A DNA stretch of 64,000 nucleotides from Terriglobus tenax (GTDB taxonomy: Bacteria; Acidobacteriota; Terriglobia; Terriglobales; Acidobacteriaceae), in NCBI RefSeq assembly GCF_025685395.1, contig NZ_JAGSYA010000004.1, positions 1,116,001-1,180,000 on the forward strand, written 5' to 3'. Positions 46,350 to 54,488 of the stretch are shown here, in pieces. The stretch's first letter is position 1. Every line of letters starts with the position of its first letter. Below the pieces are notes generated by a model. It was not told the origin of the DNA, did not search any database, and worked only from the letters and a program-made list of their open reading frames with translations. Position numbers and translations under genes: made by a program.

Positions 46350-47093
46350 ATGTCTCGTACTTTCCCTCTCACCGCCGCCCTCGTTCTGGCCACCGTTGGA
46401 TTCACGGGCTGCAAGAGCTCGACTCCCGAGCCGCCTCCGGGTCAGGCTCCGAACAGCGCCAGCCTGCCGGTCAACGGCCAGCCGGCCCCTGAAGGTGCAG
46501 CTCCGGCCAGCACCACCGCGACTGCACCGGCTCCCGCTCCGGCGGCTCCCCGTGCGGCAACTCCGGCACCACGCCCGGCGGCGCCCGTGGTGACCACGAT
46601 TACCGTACCGGATGGCACACGCGTACCGGTCCGCATCAACCAGACCATCTCCGCCAAGGCGTCCAATGTGGGCGATGGCTGGAGCGGAGTTCTGAATGCT
46701 CCCATTACCGTCGACGGAGCTACCGTCTTCGCGCGCGGCACTGAGGTAAGTGGCACCGTCACCGCAGCCAAGGGCCAGGGCCGCTTCAAGGGCGCCGGAG
46801 CCCTGGGCATCGAACTGACGGAGATCAACGGCATGCACGTCTCTGGCTCCTCCTACGAGGTCGCCGTAAAGGGTAAGGGCAAGCGCACCACCGGCTTCAT
46901 CGCTGGCGGCGCGGGTCTCGGCGCCCTGATCGGTGGACTGGCGGGCGGAGGCAAGGGCGCAGCCATCGGTGCAGCCTCCGGCGCAGGAGCTGGTACCGCA
47001 GGCGCGGCCTTCACCGGCAACAAGGACGTCACCATCCCCTCGGAGAGCCTGATCAACTTCCACCTCACGGCTCCCCTGACGGTCCGCAAATAA
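46350..47093 (+). CDS. Glycine-zipper lipoprotein
   Basis: The 247 residues start with a lipoprotein signal ending FTGC (Cys21) and an Ala/Pro linker to about residue 80. A small beta domain follows (TVPDGTRVPVRINQTISAKA). The glycine zipper FIAGGAGLGALIGGLAGGGKGAAIGAASG around residue 190 is typical of membrane-inserting or oligomerising segments and is described here only in outline. I do not recognise a named family. It is read downstream of the SLBB gene after 121 bases, and the ATG at 46350 has AAGGA upstream. Periplasmic envelope location is likely. Confidence 0.8.
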   Translation: MSRTFPLTAALVLATVGFTGCKSSTPEPPPGQAPNSASLPVNGQPAPEGAAPASTTATAPAPAPAAPRAATPAPRPAAPVVTTITVPDGTRVPVRINQTISAKASNVGDGWSGVLNAPITVDGATVFARGTEVSGTVTAAKGQGRFKGAGALGIELTEINGMHVSGSSYEVAVKGKGKRTTGFIAGGAGLGALIGGLAGGGKGAAIGAASGAGAGTAGAAFTGNKDVTIPSESLINFHLTAPLTVRK

Positions 47094-47118
47094 AACAACC
47101 TGTCAGGCAAAAACACCT

Positions 47119-47146
47119 CGGGCGCGGAGATCACTCTCCGCGCCCG
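47119..47146 (+). terminator. Terminator-like stem after the lipoprotein gene
   Basis: CGGGCGCGGAG and CTCCGCGCCCG form a perfect 11-bp stem with a 6-base loop. No U run follows, and engB starts 14 bases later, so it may also lie in the engB leader. Confidence 0.7.
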
Positions 47147-47160
47147 CTACACTTAACAAC

Positions 47161-47751
47161 GTGAAGTTTTCCGTCAAATTCCTGCTCTCGGCCACAAGCC
47201 CTTCGCACTTCCCCGCACCCTCGGTGCCGGAAGTCGCCTTTCTTGGCCGCTCCAATGTTGGCAAATCCAGCCTGATCAATGCCCTGCTGGGCGAAACCGT
47301 GGCGCGCGTCTCCTCAACACCGGGCCGCACACGCGCGATCAACTTCTTCGCGCTGCACAACAACCCCAATACTCCTCCCAAGATGATCTTTGCCGATCTG
47401 CCCGGTTACGGCTACGCCAAGATCTCCAAGTCCATCTCGGCCGAGTGGCCCTCATTCATTGAGCCCTACCTCACCGAGCGCGAGACACTGGCGCTGGCCG
47501 TCTGCCTGGTGGATACCAACATCCCACCGCAGCCCAGCGACAGCATGCTGATTGACTTCCTCCAGCAGCACCAGCGGCCCTACATTGTGGTTGGTACCAA
47601 GGCGGACCGTCTCTCCAACAACACGCTCGCCAAGTCCATTGCCGCACTCAAGCGCGAGCACCAGGTGGACAACGTAATCCCCTGCACGGTCAATAAGCAG
47701 AATGGGACAAAGGCTCTATGGTCAGCCCTGCTGGCAGCACTGCCAGCATAG
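47161..47751 (+). CDS. engB: Ribosome biogenesis GTPase YihA/EngB
   Basis: EngB is a small GTPase needed for large-subunit assembly. The 196 residues have G1 GRSNVGKSS, G3 DLPGYGYAKIS and G4 TKAD, with the G2 threonine in SSTPGRTR. A GTG at 47161 is used and has no clear ribosome site. Its 3' end overlaps the oppositely transcribed Rossmann protein gene by 62 bases. The family boundary falls within a few residues of the stop, so the overlap is real for this reading. Confidence 0.93.
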   Translation: MKFSVKFLLSATSPSHFPAPSVPEVAFLGRSNVGKSSLINALLGETVARVSSTPGRTRAINFFALHNNPNTPPKMIFADLPGYGYAKISKSISAEWPSFIEPYLTERETLALAVCLVDTNIPPQPSDSMLIDFLQQHQRPYIVVGTKADRLSNNTLAKSIAALKREHQVDNVIPCTVNKQNGTKALWSALLAALPA

Positions 47752-48373
47752 CCTCAAGCTCCGGGTCATCCAGCCATACATAGCGGCGGGGTGGCTGCTC
47801 CCGCACAAAGAACTTCGGCGCGCCGGTCGCCCAGGCACGGCGCGGGTCACCCTCGGGGATAATCTCCGCAATCGCACGGTCGGCACCGCGCAACTCGGCA
47901 TTGGAGTTGGCCGTCACCACCATGGCAAGCAGGCTGTGCGCCGCATCCGCCGTTGCCAGCATGGCGGAAAGTTCTTCGACTCGCCCGGTGGGAATCGGCT
48001 CTTCCCCTTCCCGGATGACCTGCAGCTGGGGATACACGCCGCGTTCCTTCATCTCAGCCCGGTGCGCCGCGGCGTCGCCTTCCAGGATCACCGTCAGCGG
48101 ACGGTGCTTGCGCACCTCGTTCTTCATCGCGCGGAGAGCTTCATCCAGCGTGTTCACCAGGAAATCGCAGAAGCCGGCACGCATAACGACGCGCGCCTGC
48201 GCAGGGTCAGGCTCCAGGCCCAGGAACACCGCGCCGCAGAGGTTGGCCGCAACCGCCAGAGCCATACCATCGTTGTCCATTCCCTGGTGCACCACGATGC
48301 TGCCGCCCCAGTCCTGCGACCGGACACGCAACACCGTGTAAAGACGCCATGCCGTGTATTGCCGGTCTACCAT
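47690..48373 (-). CDS. Urocanase-like Rossmann protein in the secretin cluster
   Basis: I do not recognise a named family. The 227 residues hold a Rossmann-like fold with SIVVHQGMDNDGMALAVAANL, VFLGLEPDPAQARVVMRAG and NTLDEALRAMKNEV. These are reminiscent of the NAD-binding domain of urocanase (which has a similar DTLDEAL segment), but the active-site regions are absent. The C-terminal 80 residues are unmatched. It is the last gene of the secretin and pseudopilin group, with a 7-base overlap, and it overlaps engB tail to tail. Function unknown. Confidence 0.6.
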   Translation of the reverse strand: MVDRQYTAWRLYTVLRVRSQDWGGSIVVHQGMDNDGMALAVAANLCGAVFLGLEPDPAQARVVMRAGFCDFLVNTLDEALRAMKNEVRKHRPLTVILEGDAAAHRAEMKERGVYPQLQVIREGEEPIPTGRVEELSAMLATADAAHSLLAMVVTANSNAELRGADRAIAEIIPEGDPRRAWATGAPKFFVREQPPRRYVWLDDPELEAMLAVLPAGLTIEPLSHSAY

Positions 48374-48768
48374 GTCGAGTACATGCTGCCGTCCGTGCCA
48401 ATCTCCTGCGACCCGCTATGCACGTCCTGGATCCCTGTATCCGTCTGGTCCACCGAGCTGTACGACCCGTCGGAGCTGGTCTGCCAGGTGTCCTTGTTAT
48501 GGGTAAACGGGTCAATCGGCATCGACTTCAGATATCCGGCCTGTACCAGGTCATCCAGCGTCTGCGGACCTTTTTCCTTATCGACCGTGTACGAATCAAT
48601 GGCCTGCCGCATCGTCTGAAGATCCTCCTTCAGCACGGCTTCCTTGGCCTTCTTCACCGAGTTCTGGTAAGCGGGAATCGCCATCGCCATCAGCAGCAGG
48701 ATGATGGTCATCACGATAATCAGCTCAATCAGCGTGAAGCCTCGCTCCGCGCTCCGCCTTCTCACCAT
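48367..48768 (-). CDS. Type II secretion-like pseudopilin 2 (GspG-like)
   Basis: A prepilin leader with MVRRRSAERG and the cleavage motif G-FTLIELIIV is followed by the long hydrophobic N-helix and a small C-domain. At 133 residues it resembles GspG. Its end, IQDVHSGSQEIGTDGSMYSTW, carries the DVHS...DGS.YS.W pattern shared with the upstream pseudopilin. It overlaps the urocanase-like gene by 7 bases and the first pseudopilin gene by 7 bases, so translation is coupled. No prepilin peptidase gene is visible. Confidence 0.9.
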   Translation of the reverse strand: MVRRRSAERGFTLIELIIVMTIILLLMAMAIPAYQNSVKKAKEAVLKEDLQTMRQAIDSYTVDKEKGPQTLDDLVQAGYLKSMPIDPFTHNKDTWQTSSDGSYSSVDQTDTGIQDVHSGSQEIGTDGSMYSTW

Positions 48769-49229
48769 TCGGAGTACCTCGATCCGTCCAGCGCCGTCGC
48801 CGTGCTTTTCGTGTGCACGTCAAATACATTCTGACCGCCCCAGCTATCCGTACTCGGGTCGTCCTGCATGGACCGGATTCCCCAGTCCGTGTTGCCGGTC
48901 ATCGGGTCCTTTGGAAGCTCGCGCAAAAAACGCACCTTGTGCCCCTGCACATCCACGCCCTTCACCAGGGTCTCAATATCCGGGGGATAGTTGTAGCTGT
49001 CCAGCTTCGTCTGGAAAGCTCCACGGTCGGCCGCGTCTTTATAGCGGTCAATCGCATCCCGCATCATCCACAAATCGCGCCGCAGTTCGCGCTCCTTCTG
49101 CCGCTTCACCTGGAAGCGTGCAATCGGCACCACCGCCGACGCAAGAATGGCGATGATTGTCACCGCGACAATCAGTTCCACCAGGGTGACACCTGCCTCA
49201 CCCTTACGGTTTGGAGCATGCTTCGGCAT
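48762..49229 (-). CDS. Type II secretion-like pseudopilin 1
   Basis: The leader ends G-VTLVELIVAVTII, followed by a charged helix (KRQKERELRRDLWMMRDAIDR) and the C-domain ending DVHTKSTATALDGSRYSEW. The ATG at 49229 gives 155 residues; a TTG at 49250 would add seven. The conserved glutamate at mature position 5 is present. It sits just after the secretin stop (49234) and before pseudopilin 2, in the order secretin, pseudopilin 1, pseudopilin 2. It probably forms the minor or major pseudopilus of that system. Confidence 0.88.
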   Translation of the reverse strand: MPKHAPNRKGEAGVTLVELIVAVTIIAILASAVVPIARFQVKRQKERELRRDLWMMRDAIDRYKDAADRGAFQTKLDSYNYPPDIETLVKGVDVQGHKVRFLRELPKDPMTGNTDWGIRSMQDDPSTDSWGGQNVFDVHTKSTATALDGSRYSEW

Positions 49230-49233
49230 GGCT

Positions 49234-51561
49234 TTACTTGACGTGAACAACGCCCTGCGAACCCACCGACGGCAGATTCACCTGCGCCGAATTCTGAGCG
49301 CCAACCTTGGTCAGCGACAGGTTCGAATCGCCCGCGGCCAGAGCCTTGAAGGTCAACACGCAAATGCTTCCCTGTCCATCCACGCCCTTGGTCGATGGCG
49401 GACGTGAAGCCGAGATCGTCACCTGTCCGTTGCCCTCATCCCGGTGCGCCAGCGCAACCGCCTGGCCGTCACGACCCAGCATCTCGCCACTGTCGACGTT
49501 CACCAGCTGCAGCACCTGCGGGTTGAACTGCATCTGCAGCGGCACCGAGTACAGGTCGCGCGCATTCGAAGCCATCACCGCCACCTGGAAGGTGCTGCCA
49601 ACCGCCTGTGTAGCATTTGCCGGAGTCACTGCAAAGTTGATCGGAGGCGCCACCGGAGGGGCTACCGTGCCGTCCTGCTGCAACTGCTGCATCGCGGCAT
49701 TCGCCGCCGCGGCTGCGGTGGTCCGCTGGCCCGGAGCGCTCGTCGCTCCAGCCGCCGCCGTTGCTGCAAGGCTGGCCGCAGCGGCCGCCTCGGCAGTGGG
49801 ATCGCGGCGCAGCTCAATCGACTGGCTGGTGCCGGTATCAATTGCGCGCGTGTTCATGCGGCTCAACATGCTCTCACGCACCAGATGCGGAATCAGCAGG
49901 AACACCACTTCATCCTGCGCCTGCGTCTTCTGCCGCGATCCAAAAACGTACTTCAGCAGAGGAAGCTCGCCCAGACCGGGGGTTCCGCTCACATCCAGCG
50001 AGTCCTGCCGCGTCAAAATGCCCGCCAGGATGCTCGGCTCGCCTTCCTTCAACTGGATCGTATGCTCCACGCTGCGCTGGCTGATGATCGGCTGCGTCAC
50101 CGAGCTGATCGTTACCGATCCGCTCTGCGAGGTGACCTCGAGCTTCATCTTCAGCGTAATGTCGCGGTCCGTATGCACCGTTGGCGTCATGTCGATGTTC
50201 ACACCAACGTCGATGTACGTGAACTGCGTGTTCACCAGGGCGCTCACCGCCGCCGTCGTACCGGAGGCAAACGAACCCGTTGCGATCGGAATCTTCGAAC
50301 CGATCTTCAGCGTCGCCTTCTGGCCGTCCGTCGCACGAATCCGCGGATTCTGCAGAACGCGCGTGTCGTTGTCCGTCAGCAGGGCATTCACAGTGCCCGT
50401 ACCGATGGTGACGTTGAAGTTGTTGCCGTTCAGATGAGCCAGATTGTTCAGCGTCAGATTGCTGGTCGTCGTCGTGGACGAGTTGGAGCTTGAACTGGAG
50501 CTCGAAGTCGTCGTGGTGGTCGTCGGCGTCACGCCAAACGATTGCGGCAGCGTAATGCCCAGGTTGCGAACCTTGTTGCGGTTCACTTCCAGCACCGCTA
50601 CATCCACAACCACCTCGGGCTTCGTGCGATCCAGATCGTTCAGCAGCTTCTGCGCCAGCAGCAGCTGGTCCGGCGTCGCGCGCATCACAATCGCGTTCTG
50701 ACTGGGGATAGCATAGACGCCAACATTCTGTCCCTGGCCGAAAACATTCCGCAGCGCGGTCACAATCTCGTTCGTGTCCGCCGTCTGCGTGGCATTCGTC
50801 AGGTAGAAGGTCTGCACTGCCATCTCATCCAGATCCTGGCGCTTGTTGCGGGTGTTCTGCGCCACAAGGATGGTGTTGTCCGTCACCGGCTTCCAGAAGG
50901 TGCCGGAGATCGCACCGACAATACGCAACGCGTCATACAGCGAGACGTTGTTCAACTCCACCGGAATGCGCGTCGAGGTATAGGCCGGATCGAACAGCAC
51001 GTTCAGTCCCGCAGCCTTGCCAATCGCCTGGTAGATATTCTTCGTGTCCTCCACCATGCGCAATGTAATGGGGTCGTTCGAAATCGGCTTCAGCGTCACC
51101 GGACCGCCCAGGCCGGCAATCTCCGCCTGCGTCGCCACAACGCCGCTGTCCAGAATCTGCTGTTGTTGCTGCGCGGGAGTGGCCGCAGCCATCTTCTGCG
51201 TCAGGTCCAGCTCCTGCTGCGCCGTCTCATTGGCAGGGTCAATCTGCAGGGCGCGGGCAAACTCCGTCAACGCGCCTCCGCTGTCGCCGCTTTGCCGCAG
51301 AATACGGCCACGGTCCACGTGCGCCGTGGCAGCTTCAAAGCGCAACCGCTCGACCTTCACCTTGTAACGTAAGTCCTTTGGCTTCTTTGCCTGGGCCTGA
51401 CGATACGCCTCGTAGGCAGCATCGTAGTCCTGCGTCGCCTCTGACTGCTGGCCACGCTTGTACAGCGATCCGGCCGACTGGGCGTGCATCACCCCTCCAG
51501 CAAGCGCCAAAACGGCGGCAACAAAGGCTGCATGACGAATGGGCGCGAAGCTGCGATCCAT
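49234..51561 (-). CDS. Secretin with N-terminal TPRs and C-terminal cohesin-like domain
   Basis: The 775-residue reading starts at the ATG at 51561. After a signal peptide (near GVMHAQS), TPR helices run from residues 30 to about 110. An STN/N0-like domain (PITLRMVEDTKNIYQAIG) and N1 domain (VQTFYLTNA, TPDQLLLAQKLLNDLD) precede the secretin core (NPRIRATDGQKATLKIG, VGVNIDMTPTVH, PGLGELPLLKYVFGS, VVFLLIPHLVR). A Thr/Ser run sits in the gate region. The last 130 residues, NFAVTPANATQAVGSTFQV to GVVHVK, resemble a cohesin-type domain. No GspE, F or C gene is nearby. Confidence 0.88.
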   Translation of the reverse strand: MDRSFAPIRHAAFVAAVLALAGGVMHAQSAGSLYKRGQQSEATQDYDAAYEAYRQAQAKKPKDLRYKVKVERLRFEAATAHVDRGRILRQSGDSGGALTEFARALQIDPANETAQQELDLTQKMAAATPAQQQQQILDSGVVATQAEIAGLGGPVTLKPISNDPITLRMVEDTKNIYQAIGKAAGLNVLFDPAYTSTRIPVELNNVSLYDALRIVGAISGTFWKPVTDNTILVAQNTRNKRQDLDEMAVQTFYLTNATQTADTNEIVTALRNVFGQGQNVGVYAIPSQNAIVMRATPDQLLLAQKLLNDLDRTKPEVVVDVAVLEVNRNKVRNLGITLPQSFGVTPTTTTTTSSSSSSSNSSTTTTSNLTLNNLAHLNGNNFNVTIGTGTVNALLTDNDTRVLQNPRIRATDGQKATLKIGSKIPIATGSFASGTTAAVSALVNTQFTYIDVGVNIDMTPTVHTDRDITLKMKLEVTSQSGSVTISSVTQPIISQRSVEHTIQLKEGEPSILAGILTRQDSLDVSGTPGLGELPLLKYVFGSRQKTQAQDEVVFLLIPHLVRESMLSRMNTRAIDTGTSQSIELRRDPTAEAAAAASLAATAAAGATSAPGQRTTAAAAANAAMQQLQQDGTVAPPVAPPINFAVTPANATQAVGSTFQVAVMASNARDLYSVPLQMQFNPQVLQLVNVDSGEMLGRDGQAVALAHRDEGNGQVTISASRPPSTKGVDGQGSICVLTFKALAAGDSNLSLTKVGAQNSAQVNLPSVGSQGVVHVK

Positions 51562-51737
51562 GGTTCTGTAAAGGCTCAAATCTTTGCGTGAAATCGGACC
51601 GCTCCCGGCTTCCTGATGGCGAAAGTATAGCATCGCGGGCCTGCCCGCCTTGGGCTGTCCGTCCATGCTATGCCTATGATCCCAAAAGCGGAATCCCCCG
51701 CCGAATCCTTTGCTGCGTGTTAACATCAAACCTTCGT

Positions 51738-52271
51738 ATGCCTCGTCCTGGAAGCCAACCTGTTGCCGGAGCCGTCAAGGCGCGTCCCACGCGCCCACGT
51801 GACCCCGTGGCTAATGGGGAGCGCGATGCAGCCCAGAACCGCATCGCCAGCCATAACTACTTTCTTACCGACCGTTTTGAGGCCGGAGTCGCCCTGCGCG
51901 GCACCGAGGTTAAATCTGTCCGCGAGGGTAAGGCTAATCTGAGAGACGCCTACGGCCTGATCAAAGACGGTGAAATTTACCTGCTCAACGCCCACATCGG
52001 CCCTTTCTCGCACGGCAATTCCATGAATCACGAGGAGCTGCGTACCCGCAAGCTGCTGCTGCACAAGGAAGAGATCCGTAAGCTAATCAGTAAGACGGCC
52101 CAAAAGGGCTTTACGCTTATCCCCACCCGGCTTTATTTCCGGCACGGCCGCGTAAAGTGCGAGTTGGCCCTGGCCAAGGGTAAGCAGGACTGGGATAAGC
52201 GCGAGACCGAACGCAGCCGCGAAGCCGACAAAGAAGCCAAAGCCGCCATTGCCCGCAGCCAGCGGCGGTAG
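51738..52271 (+). CDS. smpB: SsrA-binding protein SmpB
   Basis: SmpB delivers tmRNA to stalled ribosomes. The OB-fold core starts near residue 37 with NRIASHNYFLTDRFEAGV, then TEVKSVREGKANL, NAHIGPFSHG, RTRKLLLHKEEI and RHGRVKCELALAKGK. The C-terminal helix is rich in Lys and Arg. The ATG at 51738 leaves about 35 extra N-terminal residues, rich in Pro, Arg and Ala; a later start is possible, but that would have no ATG. The ssrA gene itself is not in the window. Confidence 0.95.
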   Translation: MPRPGSQPVAGAVKARPTRPRDPVANGERDAAQNRIASHNYFLTDRFEAGVALRGTEVKSVREGKANLRDAYGLIKDGEIYLLNAHIGPFSHGNSMNHEELRTRKLLLHKEEIRKLISKTAQKGFTLIPTRLYFRHGRVKCELALAKGKQDWDKRETERSREADKEAKAAIARSQRR

Positions 52272-52305
52272 ATTCCCTTTCCCTCAATCTTTCCTGATAC
52301 CGCAC

Positions 52306-52390
52306 TTGTCATTTCGACCGGAGTAAGCAGGCATGCCCGGCTTACGAAGCAGATACGGATCTCTTCCCTGCGATACGGTCAAGATGACAA
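52306..52390. repeat. Interspersed repeat A, copy 5, full hairpin form
   Basis: TTGTCATTTCGACCG (52306-52320) pairs with CGGTCAAGATGACAA (52376-52390) at 13 of 15 positions. Inside, GTAAGC and GCTTAC flank AGGCATGCCCG. It lies between smpB and pepA, both on the plus strand. Confidence 0.88.
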
Positions 52391-52448
52391 CGGTTTGAGT
52401 TTTCGTCTGGCACAACGATGACCGATCCCCGGCGTTACCATAGTCCTC

Positions 52449-53966
52449 ATGCAGACCAAGCTCCTCTTCGAGGACGTCGCGTCCTCCACCTCTCCGCTCC
52501 TCGCCGTCTTCGCCACCGACCTGAACACCGAGAAGGACGGCACGCCGCAGATCACGCTGCTCACCGCCTCCACGGACGTGAACTACGCTGCCTCCGCTGT
52601 CCTGTCCTCCGGCGAGTTCAAGGCCGGCGTCGCTGAAACCGTACTTCTGCACTCGCCCGCCGGACTGAAGTCCGAGCGCCTGCTGATCATCGGCGTCGGC
52701 AAGCCTAAGTCACTCTCCACCGTGGAGTTGCGCAAGGCCTCCGGAACCGCCGTCCGCTTTGCCAAGCCCCGCGGTATCCGCGAACTCAGTGTGCTCTTCC
52801 CCTCGGGAGAAGCCTTCACCCTCGACCCCACCCGTTCCGCACAAGCCATCCTCGAAGGCGCAACGCTCGCTGACTTCGACCCCGACACCTACAAGTCCGA
52901 CCGTAAGGACCAGAGCATCAGCACCCTTACCCTGCTTGCTCCATCTGCCGTGAAAACCGCCGTGGAAACCGGCGCAGCCGAAGGCAGCATCATCGCCGAG
53001 GCGCAGAACTTCGCCCGCTCCCTGGTCAACGAGCCAGGCAACAAGCTCACCCCCACCGTGCTTGGCCAGCGCGCCGCCGAAATGGCGAAGACCTCCGGCC
53101 TGGCCGCCGAGGTCTACTCAACAGACAAGCTTAAAGAGCTCGGCATGGGCGCTTTTCTCGGTGTCGCCCAGGGCAGCTATGAGCCGCCCGCGCTCATCGT
53201 ACTGACCTACACGCCAGCCACCTCCCCGGCGCCAGACGCCCCCGTCTTTGGGCTGGTCGGCAAGGGCATCACCTTTGACACCGGCGGTATCTCCATCAAG
53301 CCCTCCGATGGCATGGAGAAGATGAAGTACGACATGGCCGGCGCCGCCGCCATGATCGGAGCCATGCAGGCCATCGCCGCGCTCAAGCCCGCCTTCAAAA
53401 TCATCGCTGTCATCTGCTCGGCAGAGAACATGCCCTCCGGCCGGGCCTACAAACCGGGAGATATTCTCACCGCCGCCAGCGGCAAGACCATTGAAATCAA
53501 TAACACCGACGCCGAAGGCCGCCTGGTGCTGGCCGACGGTCTCTGGTATGCCAGGCAGCTCGGCGCTACCCGCTTGATCAATGCCGCCACCCTCACCGGT
53601 GCCTGCGCCGTTGCCCTGGGCCAGATCAACGCCGGCCTGTTCACCAATGACGAAGCCGTCAGCGCTGGGTTTGCCGCCGCCGCCAGGGTCGCGGGCGAAG
53701 GCTTCTGGCCCCTGCCCTGCAACGACGACTACCTGCAGCCCATGAAGTCTGCCATCGCCGACCTGATGAACACCTCCAACACCCGCTGGGGCGGAGCCTC
53801 TACCGCTGCCGCCTTCCTCAGCGAGTTCGTCGGCGATACTCCCTGGATGCACCTCGACATCGCCGCCATGGCCTGGCAGGACGCCGACAAGCCGTGGTCG
53901 CCCAAAGGTCCCAGCGGCTTCGCGGTGCGTTCCATCGTAGAATGGGTCCGTTCCACCGCCCAGTGA
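52449..53966 (+). CDS. pepA: Leucyl aminopeptidase
   Basis: This is a family M17 cytosolic metallo-aminopeptidase of 505 residues. The N-terminal macro-like domain runs to about 170. The catalytic half has KGITFDTGGISIKPSDGM and the signature NTDAEGRLVLADGL, which hold the two-metal ligands and the catalytic Lys and Arg. Its ATG follows the repeat hairpin by about 59 bases. The response regulator starts 4 bases after its stop and may be on the same transcript. Confidence 0.94.
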   Translation: MQTKLLFEDVASSTSPLLAVFATDLNTEKDGTPQITLLTASTDVNYAASAVLSSGEFKAGVAETVLLHSPAGLKSERLLIIGVGKPKSLSTVELRKASGTAVRFAKPRGIRELSVLFPSGEAFTLDPTRSAQAILEGATLADFDPDTYKSDRKDQSISTLTLLAPSAVKTAVETGAAEGSIIAEAQNFARSLVNEPGNKLTPTVLGQRAAEMAKTSGLAAEVYSTDKLKELGMGAFLGVAQGSYEPPALIVLTYTPATSPAPDAPVFGLVGKGITFDTGGISIKPSDGMEKMKYDMAGAAAMIGAMQAIAALKPAFKIIAVICSAENMPSGRAYKPGDILTAASGKTIEINNTDAEGRLVLADGLWYARQLGATRLINAATLTGACAVALGQINAGLFTNDEAVSAGFAAAARVAGEGFWPLPCNDDYLQPMKSAIADLMNTSNTRWGGASTAAAFLSEFVGDTPWMHLDIAAMAWQDADKPWSPKGPSGFAVRSIVEWVRSTAQ

Positions 53967-53969
53967 GCC

Positions 53970-54326
53970 ATGCCCCGGCAACCCACCATCCTCTTTGTCG
54001 ATGACGAACCCCTGCTGCTCCAGCTATTTCCGATATGGCTGGCGCGGCAGGGGTATCACGTTTTAACGGCTGCCAGCGGCGAGGATGCTTTGAAGGTTCT
54101 GGCCGGCGAAGCAATTGACGCCCTGCTCGTCGACTACAACCTGCCAGGGATGAACGGCCCACAGTTGATTGAGCAATGCGGCGGCAGACCCGCCATCCTG
54201 CTCGCCTCCGGCCTTGAAGAAATTGCGGACGAAGAACAGCACCGCCTGAACATCATCGCGGTGCTCTCCAAACCCATTCAGCGTGACCAGATGCTCGCCG
54301 CCCTCGCACAGGCGGCAAAACTTTAG
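53970..54326 (+). CDS. Stand-alone response regulator receiver protein
   Basis: A single receiver domain of 118 residues with Asp11 and Asp12, phosphoacceptor Asp55 in LLVDYNLPGMNG, Ser80 and Lys101 in LSKPI. No output domain follows, so it probably acts by protein contact or phosphotransfer. No histidine kinase is adjacent. It lies 3 bases after pepA, suggesting shared transcription rather than a shared pathway. Confidence 0.92.
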   Translation: MPRQPTILFVDDEPLLLQLFPIWLARQGYHVLTAASGEDALKVLAGEAIDALLVDYNLPGMNGPQLIEQCGGRPAILLASGLEEIADEEQHRLNIIAVLSKPIQRDQMLAALAQAAKL

Positions 54327-54334
54327 AGTCCCTT

Positions 54335-54479
54335 GTTGCCCCATTCTTCGCATAGCGAAGGGCGGGGTATGGAGCGAAGCGAGATCAGAGCGCCTCGTAT
54401 TTGCAGAATAAGAAACTCGTCGCGTAAATGCGCAAAACCCACCCTTTGTGCGATACAGCCGCACAAAGAATGGGGCAAC
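54335..54479. repeat. Two inverted copies of repeat B between convergent genes
   Basis: Outer perfect 14-bp arms GTTGCCCCATTCTT (54335-54348) and AAGAATGGGGCAAC (54466-54479) frame two hairpins: CTTCGC/GCGAAG near 54350 and CTTTGTGCG/CGCACAAAG near 54452. They are oppositely oriented copies, like the paired units of bacterial REP/BIME elements. Between response regulator and argS stops. Confidence 0.88.
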
Positions 54480-54488
54480 GCAATCGGT

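Noticed and set aside
48367-51561. Complete type II secretion or type IV pilus locus
   Set aside because: Only secretin and two pseudopilins are seen. ATPase, platform protein and peptidase are absent from the window, so a full system is not claimed.
51562-51737. tmRNA gene near smpB
   Set aside because: No tRNA-like ends or tag reading frame were found on either side of smpB.
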